Part shown: piece after piece, positions 22,687-33,191 of the stretch | Numbering within the stretch: position 1 is the stretch's first letter | Layout: each line of letters opens with the position of its first letter | NCBI GenBank assembly: GCA_025558095.1 | Contig: JAIVFI010000040.1 | Coordinates: 124,001 to 188,000, forward strand | Origin: Hyaloraphidium curvatum | Lineage: Eukaryota > Monoblepharomycota > Hyaloraphidiomycetes > Hyaloraphidiales > Hyaloraphidiaceae | Reading direction: 5' to 3' | DNA: 64,000 nucleotides | Notes under the pieces: generated by a model | What the model was told of the DNA's origin: nothing | What the model saw: only the letters and a program-made list of their open reading frames with translations | The model's database searches: none | Position numbers and translations under genes: made by a program

Positions 22687-24376
22687 GCCGAGTACGTGAA
22701 CAAGATCGAGGAAGACCCCAGGCTCACGTTCCCACCGCCCCCCAAGGCCACAATCACGCCTCCTGGGAACCTGCTGCGCCCCATCACCCTCAAGGAGCTC
22801 GAGAAGGTCCTGAAGAAGGCTCCTAACGGCAGGGCAGCGGATGAGGATGGGATCAGGCTCGAGTTCATCAAGTACGGGACGACAGTGCTGAAGCAAGCTG
22901 TTGTCGATCTGCTCAACGACGTGCTCAATGGGGTCGACATGCAAGACTGGGGCCAGACACTGCTGGTGATGCTGCACAAGAAGGGGCCCAAGAACGTGGC
23001 TGGCAACTACCGAGGCATCAGCATAGAGAGGACACTGGAGAAGGTCTTTTCCCTGGTCTGGAACGCTCAGCTAGCTCCCTGGGCTGAGTGCAACAAGCTG
23101 CTGGAAGGCTCGCAGTTTGGATTCCGGGCACGGAGGTCCACCCTTCATGCAGTGTTCCTCGCTGAGGCGCTCTTCTCCTTGGCCAAGGCACGCAAGGAGA
23201 AGCTGATCATGGTGTTTGTAGATTTCACAAAGGCTTTTGACACGGTGGAGCGCCCGAGGTTGTGGAGGAAGCTGGAGGAGATGGTTGTACCCAAACAGGT
23301 TGTTGATATGTTCGAGATGGCGTTTGGGCGGGTGTGGGGAAGGCTCCGGGATGAGGACGGCACCAAGTCGGACTTCATCAAGTTCCTAACTGGAGTGAAG
23401 CAGGGGGACCCCCTCTCATCGCTGTTCTTCATCTTGTTCATCAACGACATCACTGCTTTCATGGAGGCCCATGGTGCAAAAGGGATGGATCTGGGCATGG
23501 TGTTTGAGGAAGAGGAGGATCAGGAAAGGATGGTCAGCTTGCTGGCTTTGTTCTTTGCAGACGACACCACTTTGATCTCGAAGACGGTGAAGGATGCCAA
23601 GATGCAGCTGGATCTTTTGTCTGCATATGCCAGTGCCAATGGGCTGGAGATCAACGTCAGCAAAACAGAGTGGATGGCCAGGAGGATACCCCACCGTGCA
23701 AAGCTCCTGTACAGGGGCCAGGAGCTGAAGAGGGTCGACAGCTTCAAGCTTCTGGGCAACCAGCTCACGTCAACTGGGCGGAGCAAGGACCATGTGCATG
23801 GCAGGGAGCCCAAGATGAACGCTGCTTATGGGCTCTGGCTCTGCGACATCAGGGAGGGGCCTGGGATGAGTCCTGACGTCCAGCTCAAGCTCTACAACAC
23901 GAAGGTCAAGGCAGTGGGCCAGTATGGGAACCCGTTCATTGTGGAGATGCCGAAGGAGGAGTACCTTGCCGGGGAAAGCACCAGGGACAAAGTGACATGC
24001 ATGGCCCTTCGTGCTGTCACTCATCAGCCCAAGTCTACCTCCCTGGCTTGTCTGTATGCGATCACTGGCCAGTACCCTCTTGCAGTTCATGACCATGAGT
24101 CGGCTCTCAAGTTCCTCATGTGTATCAAAACAGCTGACCCTGCATTGTACCTGCTCTACAAGGAGCTCAAGATCGAGGCATTGAAGGGGTGCTGGAACTG
24201 GGCTGCCTTCCTGAGGGAACTACTTGTGTACCATGGTGGAGAGGAGGGGAGGGAGACGTGGGAGAAGGACACTTTTTCATGGGCCAAGGAGACTGTGGAG
24301 AATCTTGTGAAGGGCAAGTTCAGGGAGATCAATGCCCAGAAGCTCAAGGACAACGACAAGCTGCACTTCTGGAGGA
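22687..24376 (+). CDS. LINE-A reverse transcriptase (non-LTR), cut at 3' side by copia LTR
   Basis: About 560 uninterrupted codons. RT motifs: 'KAPNGRAADEDGIRLEFIKY', 'VAGNYRGISIERTLEKVFS', 'GSQFGFRARRSTLHAVFLAE', 'MVFVDFTKAFDTVERPRLWR', 'GVKQGDPLSSLFFILFINDI', catalytic 'ALFFADDTTLISKT', then 'ANGLEINVSKTEWMA' and 'LLGNQLTSTG'. The frame stops three codons inside the adjoining copia LTR (24377). The missing C-terminus, including a Cys/His motif, can be read from LINE-B and from the remnant at 27163-27480. Confidence 0.93.
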
Positions 24377-25462
24377 TGTTGCGATAGTGCGATAGTTGAG
24401 GCCAAGGCCTGCTAGGACCGCCGCCGGCGCTCCCAACTGGTGCTCTCTCTCCCTGCTACTGTCCCGGCTGCTTTAACTCCCTGTCTAAGCATCTTGATTA
24501 GCATTTGCTCACCAATTTGCAAAGCAAATGCTAGTGCATACACGTATACGTTCTTCACTTTTAAGCTTCACTTTCTAGAGCATCTGCTCTCCATCTCCTT
24601 ACCTTTTTTATTCTTTAATATTTGTATACACTTATACACTCTATACACCACTTTATTTCCAAAAGTTTTGTTTGGGAGTTGGGGGCCCCGCAATTCTTGC
24701 CCCTTTTCTGATTCACTGATTCTACCCCCATACCTGTGTATAACGTGTATATTTGTATACAGCTTATCACATGCTACCCAACTCCTATCCGATGCTCATT
24801 TCCATGCTGCTTCACTATGGAATGCATTCTTAGCTCTTGTGTATATACATACACCTTTGTCTTCATATTCGTGCTTCATTCCCCAAATCATTTGTCCCGG
24901 ACGGATTACCTGTGTATAACCTGTATACCTGTCTACAGCTCCTTATACGTTTATACATTGTATACGCTACTTTACCCCCTCGGTGAACCCCCTCGGTGAT
25001 CCCGCTCCCTTAACCCCCTCTGTCAACCCGCTCCCCTTCCCCCGACACTCGCCCCCCCTCCCTGAGGAACTTCGTTCCTACCACTTTTGAACTTCGTTCA
25101 AACCACGTGTTTTGACGAAGTCATATTGACGAAGTCAGTTTACTTGTTTGGTTGGAATGGACACCCGCATGAGAGTCAGATGTGATCATGAAAAACAAGG
25201 AGGTTTCATCCCCGTCATGGTATCTGTATACATAGAGCTGTTGGAGTGGCTATGGGGCGTGGGGAAGACGTAGCCCCAGTGGTCTGAACCGGGTCTGAAC
25301 TCAGATGGACGGGATGGGGAGAGGGACAGTTTCACGTTGACCCGTCGTTCATTCCCTTGTGATGACAAGTCCCTTGATGACCCCTCCGGTCGTACCCAAG
25401 TATCCCCACACGCCAATAGACTCCCTATTGATACAGAATCGTAGCAACGATCCATTCCAACA
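24377..25462 (-). repeat. Copia 3' LTR, about 1.09 kb, AT-rich with small hairpins
   Basis: Read on the minus strand it starts TGTTGG at 25462, directly after a purine tract (AACGAGGGGGAG, 25463-25474), and ends CAACA at 24377. This gives 5-bp inverted termini TGTTG/CAACA. It abuts LINE-A on its far side. No gene lies in it. It is much poorer in GC than the flanks and holds an 11-bp inverted repeat (24499-24533), repeated TGTATAC-like words (24620-24965), a pyrimidine-rich tract (24970-25060) and four 3-base-loop hairpins (25060-25140). An internal inverted pair TTGGAATGGA/TCCATTCCAA lies near 25150 and 25450. Confidence 0.75.
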
Positions 25463-25631
25463 CTCCCCCTCGTTGCAAGATTACCCAGAGTGTCCAGAAA
25501 TCCCCAAAGTTAGTCACGAATCTCTACAATTCCCAAAAGTGCCCTGAAACGTTGAAACTTCTCCCTTGGTAGCTGTTTGGTGAGTAGATCCGCGAGCTGG
25601 TCCTCAGTGTTGATGTACTCCAGCTGGATCT
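25463..25631 (-). mobile_element. Copia pol C-terminus and polypurine tract
   Basis: On the minus strand: 'IQLEYINTEDQLADLLTKQL' followed by 'PREKFQRF', the standard end of copia RNase H, then a stop and the purine tract before the LTR. It is the continuation of the copia frame interrupted at 26362. Confidence 0.85.
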
Positions 25632-26361
25632 TTACAAGGAGCTCAAGATCGAGGCACTGAAGGGGTCCTGGAACTGGGCTACCTTCCTAAGGGAACTACT
25701 TGTATACTATGGCGGCGAAGATGGTAGGGAGATGTGGGAGAAGGACACTTTCTCATGGCCCAAGGAGACTGTGGAGAATCTTGTGAAGGGCAAGTTCAGG
25801 GAGATCAATGCCCAAAGGCTCAAGGACAACGACAAACTGCACTTTTGGAGGACGTGTGACATGACCTTTGGCCACATCGGACCATCCCTGATCCGGGTGG
25901 AGAAGCACCGGAGGGATGTCCAAAAGCTGCTGTGCTCTACCCACGACCTGGAGGTGGAGACAGGCAGGCACCAAGGACTTGAGGTGCAGCAGAGGGTGTG
26001 CAAACATGACGCTGAGCACATTGGAGACGAACAACATTTTCTGTTCCACTGTTCAGCAAATGCAGAGCGGCGCCAGAAGCTGCAGACCAGATTGGAAGCA
26101 CTGGGCCGCGAGTGGAACATGGAGACCTGGCTCTGGGCTCTTAGCATCAAGGAGTTCGAGCCCACGATCAAAATGAGGCGGCAGAAGGAGAAGGCCCTCA
26201 ACTCCATTGCCAGCTTCATCTCAAAGTCCATGAAGGACAGGAAAACTGGGAAAAAGAAAAAGACACACGACGACGATGAACTTTGCAATTAGCAGCAAAC
26301 TCATGGTGTAACAGCGGCCAAGCCAGGGGCAGGTCCGGGTCACCAATACTATTCTATTCTA
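25632..26361 (+). mobile_element. LINE-B: 5'-truncated LINE 3' end inserted in copia
   Basis: Encodes the LINE C-terminus ('LYKELKIEALKGSWNWATFL' onward) through a Cys/His segment ('RVCKHDAEHIGDEQHFLFHC') to a natural stop at 26292, plus about 70 bases of 3' flank ending in a short tattc-like tail. It is flanked by the 5-bp duplication GATCT (25627-25631 and 26362-26366). Removing insert and one duplication rejoins copia pol in frame (ESGEI to QLEYI). It is nearly identical to the LINE-A pieces, so the family was active recently. Confidence 0.88.
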
Positions 26362-27162
26362 GATCTCTCCACTCTCGATCTTCTCCCTCACAAAATGGTA
26401 CTGCACTCCAATGTGCTTGGTACGTTCATGGAAGACCGGATTCTGTGCCAGCTTGATAGCTCCTTCATTGTCCTCCTTTATGACTGTAGGCCCTTGCTGA
26501 GAAAACCCCAATTCCTCCAATAAGCTCCTTAGCCACGCAACTTGTCGTCCAAGATAAGACAGAGCCATGTACTCGGCCTCTGTTGTTGAAAGAGCCACCA
26601 CTGGTTGCAGTTGCGACTTGTAGATGATAAGCTAAGACCGTTCCCCATCATCACTACAACCCCAGTTGTTGACTTCCCAGTGTCAAGATCCCCAGCAAAA
26701 CTGGCGTCTGCATATCCATGCAATGCTTTGGTCATGTCCAGATTCGGATCCCTCTTGTAAACCAAGCCAAAGTCAGCTGTTCCCTTCAAGTATCTGGTTG
26801 TCTTCTTGACTTGCTCCACTGCTTCACGAGTAGGTGTGTGAAGGTGCCATCCCATGACGGCTCTCCGTGATAATAGGTAAGGCAATGTCCGGCCTGGTGA
26901 AGTTCATGGCATACATCCAGCTTCCCACCATTGATCTGAACGGAAAACGTTCGATTTCCTGCTCCTCAGCAGCAGACAACTCTGTGTTCCGTTTCCTGAG
27001 CTTCACCCCAACGTCCATAGGTACAGAAACTGCGTTGCAAGTGTCCATTCCGAAATCCTCCAAGGCTTTCTTGATGTAGTTGGACTGCTTGATCGTGATT
27101 GTACCAGCATTCTCGTCCTGTTTGACTTCCAGAGCCAAGAATTTCTTCATGCGACCCATGTG
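26362..27162 (-). mobile_element. Copia pol fragment (end of RT and RNase H), 5'-truncated and frameshifted
   Basis: Minus strand: 'MKKFLALEVKQDENAGTITI', 'YIKKALEDFGMDTCNAVSVP', 'HTPTREAVEQVKKTTRYLKG', 'LHGYADASFAGDLDTGKSTT' and 'ALSTTEAEYMALSYLGRQVA' (RNase H DAxx and TEAEY motifs). Frames break near 26610 and 26880. Gag, protease, integrase, most of the RT and the 5' LTR are missing; the element ends abruptly at 27162 against LINE sequence. Confidence 0.88.
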
Positions 27163-27480
27163 CTCTACCCACGACCTGGAGGTGGAGACAGGCAGGCACC
27201 AAGGACTTGAGGTGCAGCAGAGGGTGTGCAAACATGACCCTGAGCACATTGGAGACGAACAACATTTTCTGTTCCACTGTTCAGCAAATGCAGAGCGGCG
27301 CCAGAAGCTGCAGACCAGATTGGAAGCACTGGGCCGCGAGTGGAACATGGAGACCTGGCTCTGGGCTCTCAGCATCAAGGAATTCAAGCCCACGATCAAA
27401 GTGAGGCGGCAAAAGGAGAAGGCCCTCAACTCCATTGCCAGCTTCATCTCAAAGTCCATGAAGGACAGAAAACTGGGAAA
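27163..27480 (+). mobile_element. LINE-A 3' remnant next to TIMELESS
   Basis: Encodes 'STHDLEVETGRHQGLEVQQR' to 'SFISKSMKDRK', almost identical to LINE-B. It lacks the residues that join it to 24376, so a deletion removed that link together with the 5' part of the copia element. It stops inside the LINE coding frame, without LINE stop or tail, three bases before the TIMELESS ATG. Confidence 0.85.
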
Positions 27481-27483
27481 ATG

Positions 27484-30400
27484 AACGAGTTGGTTGCGGG
27501 GTGGCGGATCAACTTCCGTGAAAACCCTTTCGCCTGCCCCGAATTTCCACTTGCGATGCTCGCCGGCGGGAGAGACTCCGACGATGTCGAGGAAGAGGAG
27601 GAAGTAAACGAGCTAAATGAGTCGGAGGAAGAGCTGTCGGAAGCGGAAAGCGTCGGGGATGGCGAGGGCGACGACGGGCACGACGCGGAGGAGGAAGCGC
27701 GCCTAACGCTGGAAGGACGCGTCCTCAACCTCTGCCACGCGATCGGAGGCTTCGAAAGGGAGCCGGCAGCTGGCGATTCGGATGACGGACCGAAAAAGTG
27801 GACCTACGTGCTGGGGGACGAGTGTCTCGGTGGGTTCCGCGGCCGACTCGATGCGATGTAATCGCCCTCAACACTCTTCAGACTGCCTCCGCGACCTTAA
27901 GCGACTTTTGAGGAAACACGATGCGGTCGACGACAAGCCGCTGTTCCGTTTCCTGGGCCGGCAGCGGGTGATCAACGACTTGATTGCCATCCTCACGTAC
28001 CACCCAACAAAGGAGCGGATCTGTGCCGCCGTCGGTCAGTGTCTGCGTTCACGAGCCCGGCAGCTGGTGGCTGGAAAGCTCAACGACCACAGTCGAGCTC
28101 CTTGTGCCCATGACATGGCCGGTCACGGTGGAGTCCGAGCACGCCCCCGAAATGCTGGAGATCTTGCGGACCTACAAGGAGGCATTCGCCAAACCCGGCC
28201 CCTACGGCGCTCTCTTTGCCATGATGGTTCGGATCATGGGCGTGCCTTCTGCGTGAGCGGACTTTGGCTTGGTTTGCTGCCTCTGGTGTTCACCCTCCCG
28301 GCAAAGCGAGAGAACTCCCCGCGACAGTGGAATCCTGAAGTTCATTCTCCTGCTCATTACGAATCTCCTGAGCATCAAGGATCCCCAAGCATCAGTTCGC
28401 TCTACCACTGAGAACTTCCTACGCTCAAACTTGCAGGTGGGTTGGGTTCAAGGCGTAGGTTGCTGTGTTGCGGAATCTTTGTTTCCTGGCGCAGGACGAG
28501 CTCATAACTCGCCTCGACGAAGAGCACATCCTCGAATTCCTGGTCACGCTTGCCGGCTCGCTCGTCGACATGCGGTTCTCCGAGTGGAACGTGGACCTGC
28601 TCAATATCTTCTGCCTCGTTTTTCAGGACCGCGACCCTGCAGATATTCTTGCCTTGGTACATTCTCACCGGACCGTACGGCTCGGTCTCTCATTCCCCAT
28701 CCAAACGACAGTCCAAGAACGGAGGTTCCAAATCAAGTTCTGCGGGGTCGGTTAACCGGACCGCACAGCCGCCCTTCAAAACCAGTCGTCATTCACGTTT
28801 CGGCGGTGCCTTTACCATAAAGCTCGGCGTGCGTTCCGTCATTATGCCGCGTTCTTCAGCGTCGGTGACAGACTTGGCTTGCAGGATGGCAGGCCGGTCA
28901 ATGTGTTTCAGCAAAGCGCTGCGTTCGTCCCTACCGAAGTCTTGCTGGACAAAGGCAAGAAGGAGAAGCCCCAGCGAGCCCCGGTGGTCCTGGTAAGTTT
29001 GCGTTTTCAGATGTTCGAAACATCTCTGCAAGCACGGCTCTCCCCAGGAGTCCGAGAGCGTGAAGAAGAAGGCCTCGTCGAAGACGAATGCCATCCTGCG
29101 AACCTTGGCGGACTCTATACTCGAGAGTGCTCTGAACCGTGCGTTTCCTGCCCATGTGCTTGCCACCTGTACTCATCCCGATGCTAGCCTTCATGGCCTC
29201 GGTTAAGCGCGACTTTGACATCGAGAGCGCCAAGGTCCGCGATCAGGACGTCATCCAATTTTTCGATCTCTGCTCCTTCTTTCTGCAGTACCAGCTCCTC
29301 GGGTACAGCACAGTACGACAAGGCACATCGCCGTGGCGCTTCGATCCTAACTGCTGTCCGCAGGACCCGGACGCCGATGCCTACAACTTCGAGGGCATAG
29401 CTTCGGTAATGAACCTCCGCATGCTCATCTTTGTCACCCGCAAGATGCAGCTCTTTCACGACGAGAAGGTCGGCGGTGATGCGCGTCCGTCACGACTAAG
29501 CTGATTCCCCGTTGTCAGCAATGGTCAAACCTAAACGCTGCTTTGCTCTGCTTTAAGGACATGGTGGGTTGTCCACTCTGCGACCTCTTCAGCGCTGACC
29601 GCTGCTTCGCAGCTTGTTTCTTTAGAGAAAATGGAGACCCTGGAGGATGAGCAGCTGCACGAGGTTTCGGAGAGCTTGCAGCACAACCTGTTTTACGAAA
29701 GCGCTCGCATGGATCTGATTGAAAGGATGTGCAAAGGCTTCAAGCCCAACGTGAACGGCCGCAGGTAGGTCATGGTCGCACCCTCACGCTTGCCTGCGTT
29801 CAATGATCTCTCCAGCTACCTAGTGCGCCTGATCGAGACGGTACACATCTTCCTCCGGATGCTCGAACGGTTTTCGAAAAAGAAGCGGCATCTTTTCGTT
29901 CGGTCTTCGCGCGCGATTGCGAAGAAGAAGAAGCAGGATGGGATGGGTATGTTGCGAAGCGCATCTGCTCGGTTTTGGCACTGAAGAAGACGCATAGACG
30001 AGGGCAGCGAACACGCGAATGCATCCGACGCCGACTCCGGGGCGGAGAAGCAGAAGTATCGGGAGGTGGAGTTTGATTTTCAGAAAGTGGAACAGGTGGG
30101 CGTGACGCTACTCCCGGTGGTCTTGACTGACGTCGCGCCGGCAGAAATTCGCGTCGCAATCCACGATAGCCACGTATTGCTTCTTGCTGAAGGAATATGC
30201 TAATCTTCGTCCGGACCTACTGCACTGCATCACTCGCATGTTCTACCGCATCTCTGTCAAGCAGTCGTTTGATGCACTGTTTTTCCAGGCATGCATCACG
30301 CGCTTGCGCTTGCCTCAGCTGGCGTGGCTGACGCTCCTTGGCAGCTTTCAACTCTCAAGCTCTTCAGCGCGATCGTTGCCAACCGGCGCCAGCTCCCACC

Positions 30401-32274
30401 GGGCGATCATTCGAAAGAGTTGATGCAGCTGATTCAGCACATCACTCGGAGATTTGTCGCTGGCATATCGTCAAACTACCTGCTCGGCATGGAGGTGAGG
30501 CTTCGGTGATGTTCCGCCAGCTCTTGCTTATCGGAAGCCAGGTCTTCTTCGGCCGGACGAGGCACGAATGCAGAACTCTCGAGATGACTCCGGAGGAGCT
30601 TCTGGAACTCGAAGCGAAACGACAGGCAGAGGTAGGCCTTGCAACGACTTTGACCACCGTTTACAACTAATCACATCACGCCGCTGCGTTGTCGCTTTCA
30701 GGCGACAATCAAGTAGGGCCCGGACTCTTCCCGCGCGAGAAGCCGGCTAATCCAGCGATCCGCAGGTCGGACGACGAAGTGGAAGTCAAGAAGTCGCTCA
30801 AATGGAGCGAGCAGGTCGGCGTGGCTGTTTCCGTACTGGTGGAAACCGGGAAAGTTACTCTGGTCCGGTGGCTCATAACGGCAAGTCGCCACGCCATCAT
30901 GCGTGGTTTGGGCAGCTGTTGATCTCGGCTTTTCCAGGAACTGGAAACTGTGGCCGCCGCTCGCGAGCCAACTGCAGATCGATTGGTCAGGGACGATCCC
31001 GAAGAAGGAGACGACGAAGCTCCGACGGAGTACTTTGCCGCTCACTGTGGGGGCGAAGGAAGTGCCCGCTCGAGTACCCGAGCTGACGAACCCCTCCAGA
31101 CGTCTCGGTGGCGGATGAAGATGTCCAGCAAGCCCTCAAGAAGAACTCGGTGCTGCGCCTCCTTCTGACCCTCGTCGGGTTCCACGAGGAACGTGCGGGG
31201 ATCACGGGGGATTCCGAGGACGACGACGATGACAGGCATCTGGACGAGGACGGGAATCCGATCCCTAAAGTCTGGCGTCTTCCAGGGAATCTTGGCCGAA
31301 CGAAGCTGGAGGGCCACAAGACTCTGATCGAAGGGTTCATCGACAATCCGGTTCGCTTGGATGGGAAGGAGGCATCCAAGGTATGCTGAGGGCTGTAAGC
31401 TCCGCGGATGCACTATGGTCGCTCATTCTCTGCAAGTATCTGCGAAAACGGCGCCCTAGGGCAGAGAGGCCGCGCAAGGAGCGTAAGAGCAAGGAAAAGC
31501 CCGCGAAGGAGGACAAGAAGAACTACCTTTCGGCGCAGTTCGTGAAAGAAGACGACGACGAAAGCTCCGACGAAGAGTTCTTCCGCCTCGAGGCGGAGCG
31601 TCGAGAACGGTATCGGCTTGCGCATGTTGCCGCCATGCAGGAGGCGGAAGTCGGGCGCCAGGAGGCGGCCGCCGCCAAGGCGAAGCTGAAGGTCCCGGCC
31701 AAGCGCGCGCCAAAGAAATCAGCGCCTCGAGATCCCGTGCCGGGAGACGAATCGTCGGATGAGCAACCTGGAAGCCCCAGCGAAGAATCGGAATCGGCGC
31801 AGGAATCCCAAGACGACGAGCAACCGGGTCGGCTGGATGGACTTCGTTCAGCACGCCGCGTTCGACGGACGCAGCCTTCCCACACGCCGTCGGGTGCTGC
31901 CTCCGAGGCCTCTAATCCGGACGATCCGGATAGCCGGCAGAACTCCGATGGATCCGATGACTCCCCCAAAGGCAGAGAAGATGATTCTATGGAGGATGCG
32001 GCCGACAACGCCAAATCGAATTCTCCGGCGCGGCCGGGCCGCAGTTTGCAGCGGCCTGCAGGACTCTCTGCTGCATCCACGGTACCGTCGTCGCCCCAGC
32101 AACCGGAACAATCGGGCGCGAGAGCCGACGTAAGCGAAGCCTCCGAAGAAGAGCTCGGCGGGTCACGCAAGTCGGGGCCCAAAAAGCGGCGGGTGGTGCT
32201 TTCGGTAAGCACGAGCTTGAGCATGCACTTCCTCGCTCCTCACAAAAATCTAGGATGACAGCGACGACGACTGA
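27484..32274 (+). CDS. TIMELESS: TIMELESS / Tof1 / Swi1 replication-fork protection protein
   Basis: Many-exon gene. After an acidic leader, the conserved N-terminal domain reads 'VLNLCHAIGGFE', 'WTYVLGDECLDCLRDLKRLL', 'VINDLIAILTYHP', 'VELLVPMTWPVTVESEHAPE', 'MLEILRTYKEAFAKPG', 'GILKFILLLITNLLSIKDPQ', 'ITRLDEEHILEFLVTLAGSL' and 'TSRHSRFGGAFTI'. Later exons give 'LAFMASVKRDFDIESAKVRD', 'YNFEGIASVMNLRMLIFVTR', 'YLVRLIETVHIFLRMLERFS' and a C-terminal domain ('RRPRAERPRKERK', acidic tails). The end is 'KKRRVVLS', a 46-nt intron, 'DDSDDD', stop 32272-32274. With Tipin/Csm3 it stabilises forks and couples to cohesion. The first exon starts directly at the retroelement edge, so its native 5' end may be lost. 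Internal exon limits are approximate. Confidence 0.9.
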
Positions 32275-33082
32275 GCAGGCGGCGAATCCGAGGAAGCCAT
32301 CGCTGCACGGAGCGCGGCGACCTCGGCCTCCAGCCGCGCGATCTCGTCGTTGAGACGCTTCTCCTGCGGGCCCTCGACGAGATACGCCCATTCCGGTGGT
32401 TGCAAGTGTTTGTTCGACCACTCGGAAACCGCGTCCAAGAAGTCGAAGAGAGGATTGCTCTCCTCGCTCGGCGGCGCCGTGGGGTCCGGCGGCCCGGGAC
32501 GAGCACGGTTGGCCGTCGGTCCGGTATCCCGCAGGCGGAAGTTCTCCAGGAAGGATTTCCACTCTTCGGGGGTCGATCGTTGGTAGCGGTCGTAGAATAG
32601 CACGGCCATCTGCCCTGTGCCACCAAGAGCCGCTCCCAGTGTCCCATAAGCGAGCGTTCCGTACAGTGAGCCTGTCGACCGGTCGGCATGCGTGTCCGGC
32701 GCCGAGAGCGTGGAACTCACGAAGAGCGAGGGTCCCGAAGCCTGCACCCCAGACAGCACCCGCCTGAGCGCTTGCCAGGGTGGAGCGGACCGCAAAGGTC
32801 TTGGAGAGGGCTTCATCGGAAGGTTGCCGAGCGAGCAGCGCGCGTCGAGTGACTGGCCCGGGTGTCGGCTCCAAGGAACCACGGCGGACGGCACCACCCA
32901 CTCTGAAAGCCAAGCGATCCTAGAGTGACACTACCGCTTGCAGCGATCGCGTACTGCCCTATCCTGTCCCGGCGGCCGACGCGCACAGCGATTGCGGCCC
33001 CGATGACCGCCCCGACAGCCCCTGCGAGTCGCGCTGCTCCAGCTCCCGCGACATCGGACCCGGAGGACGAAGCTAACCGCAT
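32250..33082 (-). CDS. Unknown small multi-pass membrane protein with C-terminal coiled coil
   Basis: ATG 33082 starts a Gly/Ala-rich helix ('AGAVGAVIGAAIAVRVGRR'), then 'IGQYAIAASGSVTLGSLGFQ'. A further exon seems to give 'ALSKTFAVRSTLASAQ' and 'AGAVWGAGFGTLALR', and the last exon 'GSLYGTLAYGTLGAALGGTG', 'MAVLFYDRYQRSTPEEWKSF', a Pro-rich linker and the helix 'KRLNDEIARLEAEVAALRA'. Introns of the local type (GTGGGT and GTGAGT donors) join them. Three or four glycine-zipper-like membrane helices are likely, perhaps in a mitochondrial membrane, but I recognise no family. The stop (32250-32252) lies across the acceptor of the last TIMELESS intron on the other strand. Confidence 0.6.
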
Positions 33083-33191
33083 CCTAGGGCAAAGAGCGCC
33101 AACTCTCGTCTCTGCTCTCGATTCCGTAGCGCTTCCATTGGCTAGTCAACAGACCATGTCTCAGCAACCCCCGTGATCGCTCGGCCGCCAA

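Noticed and set aside
24377..25149. AT-rich stretch first taken for an unexplained mobile element or regulatory island
   Set aside because: Its TGTTG/CAACA ends and position after copia's purine tract make it the copia 3' LTR, so no separate element is needed.
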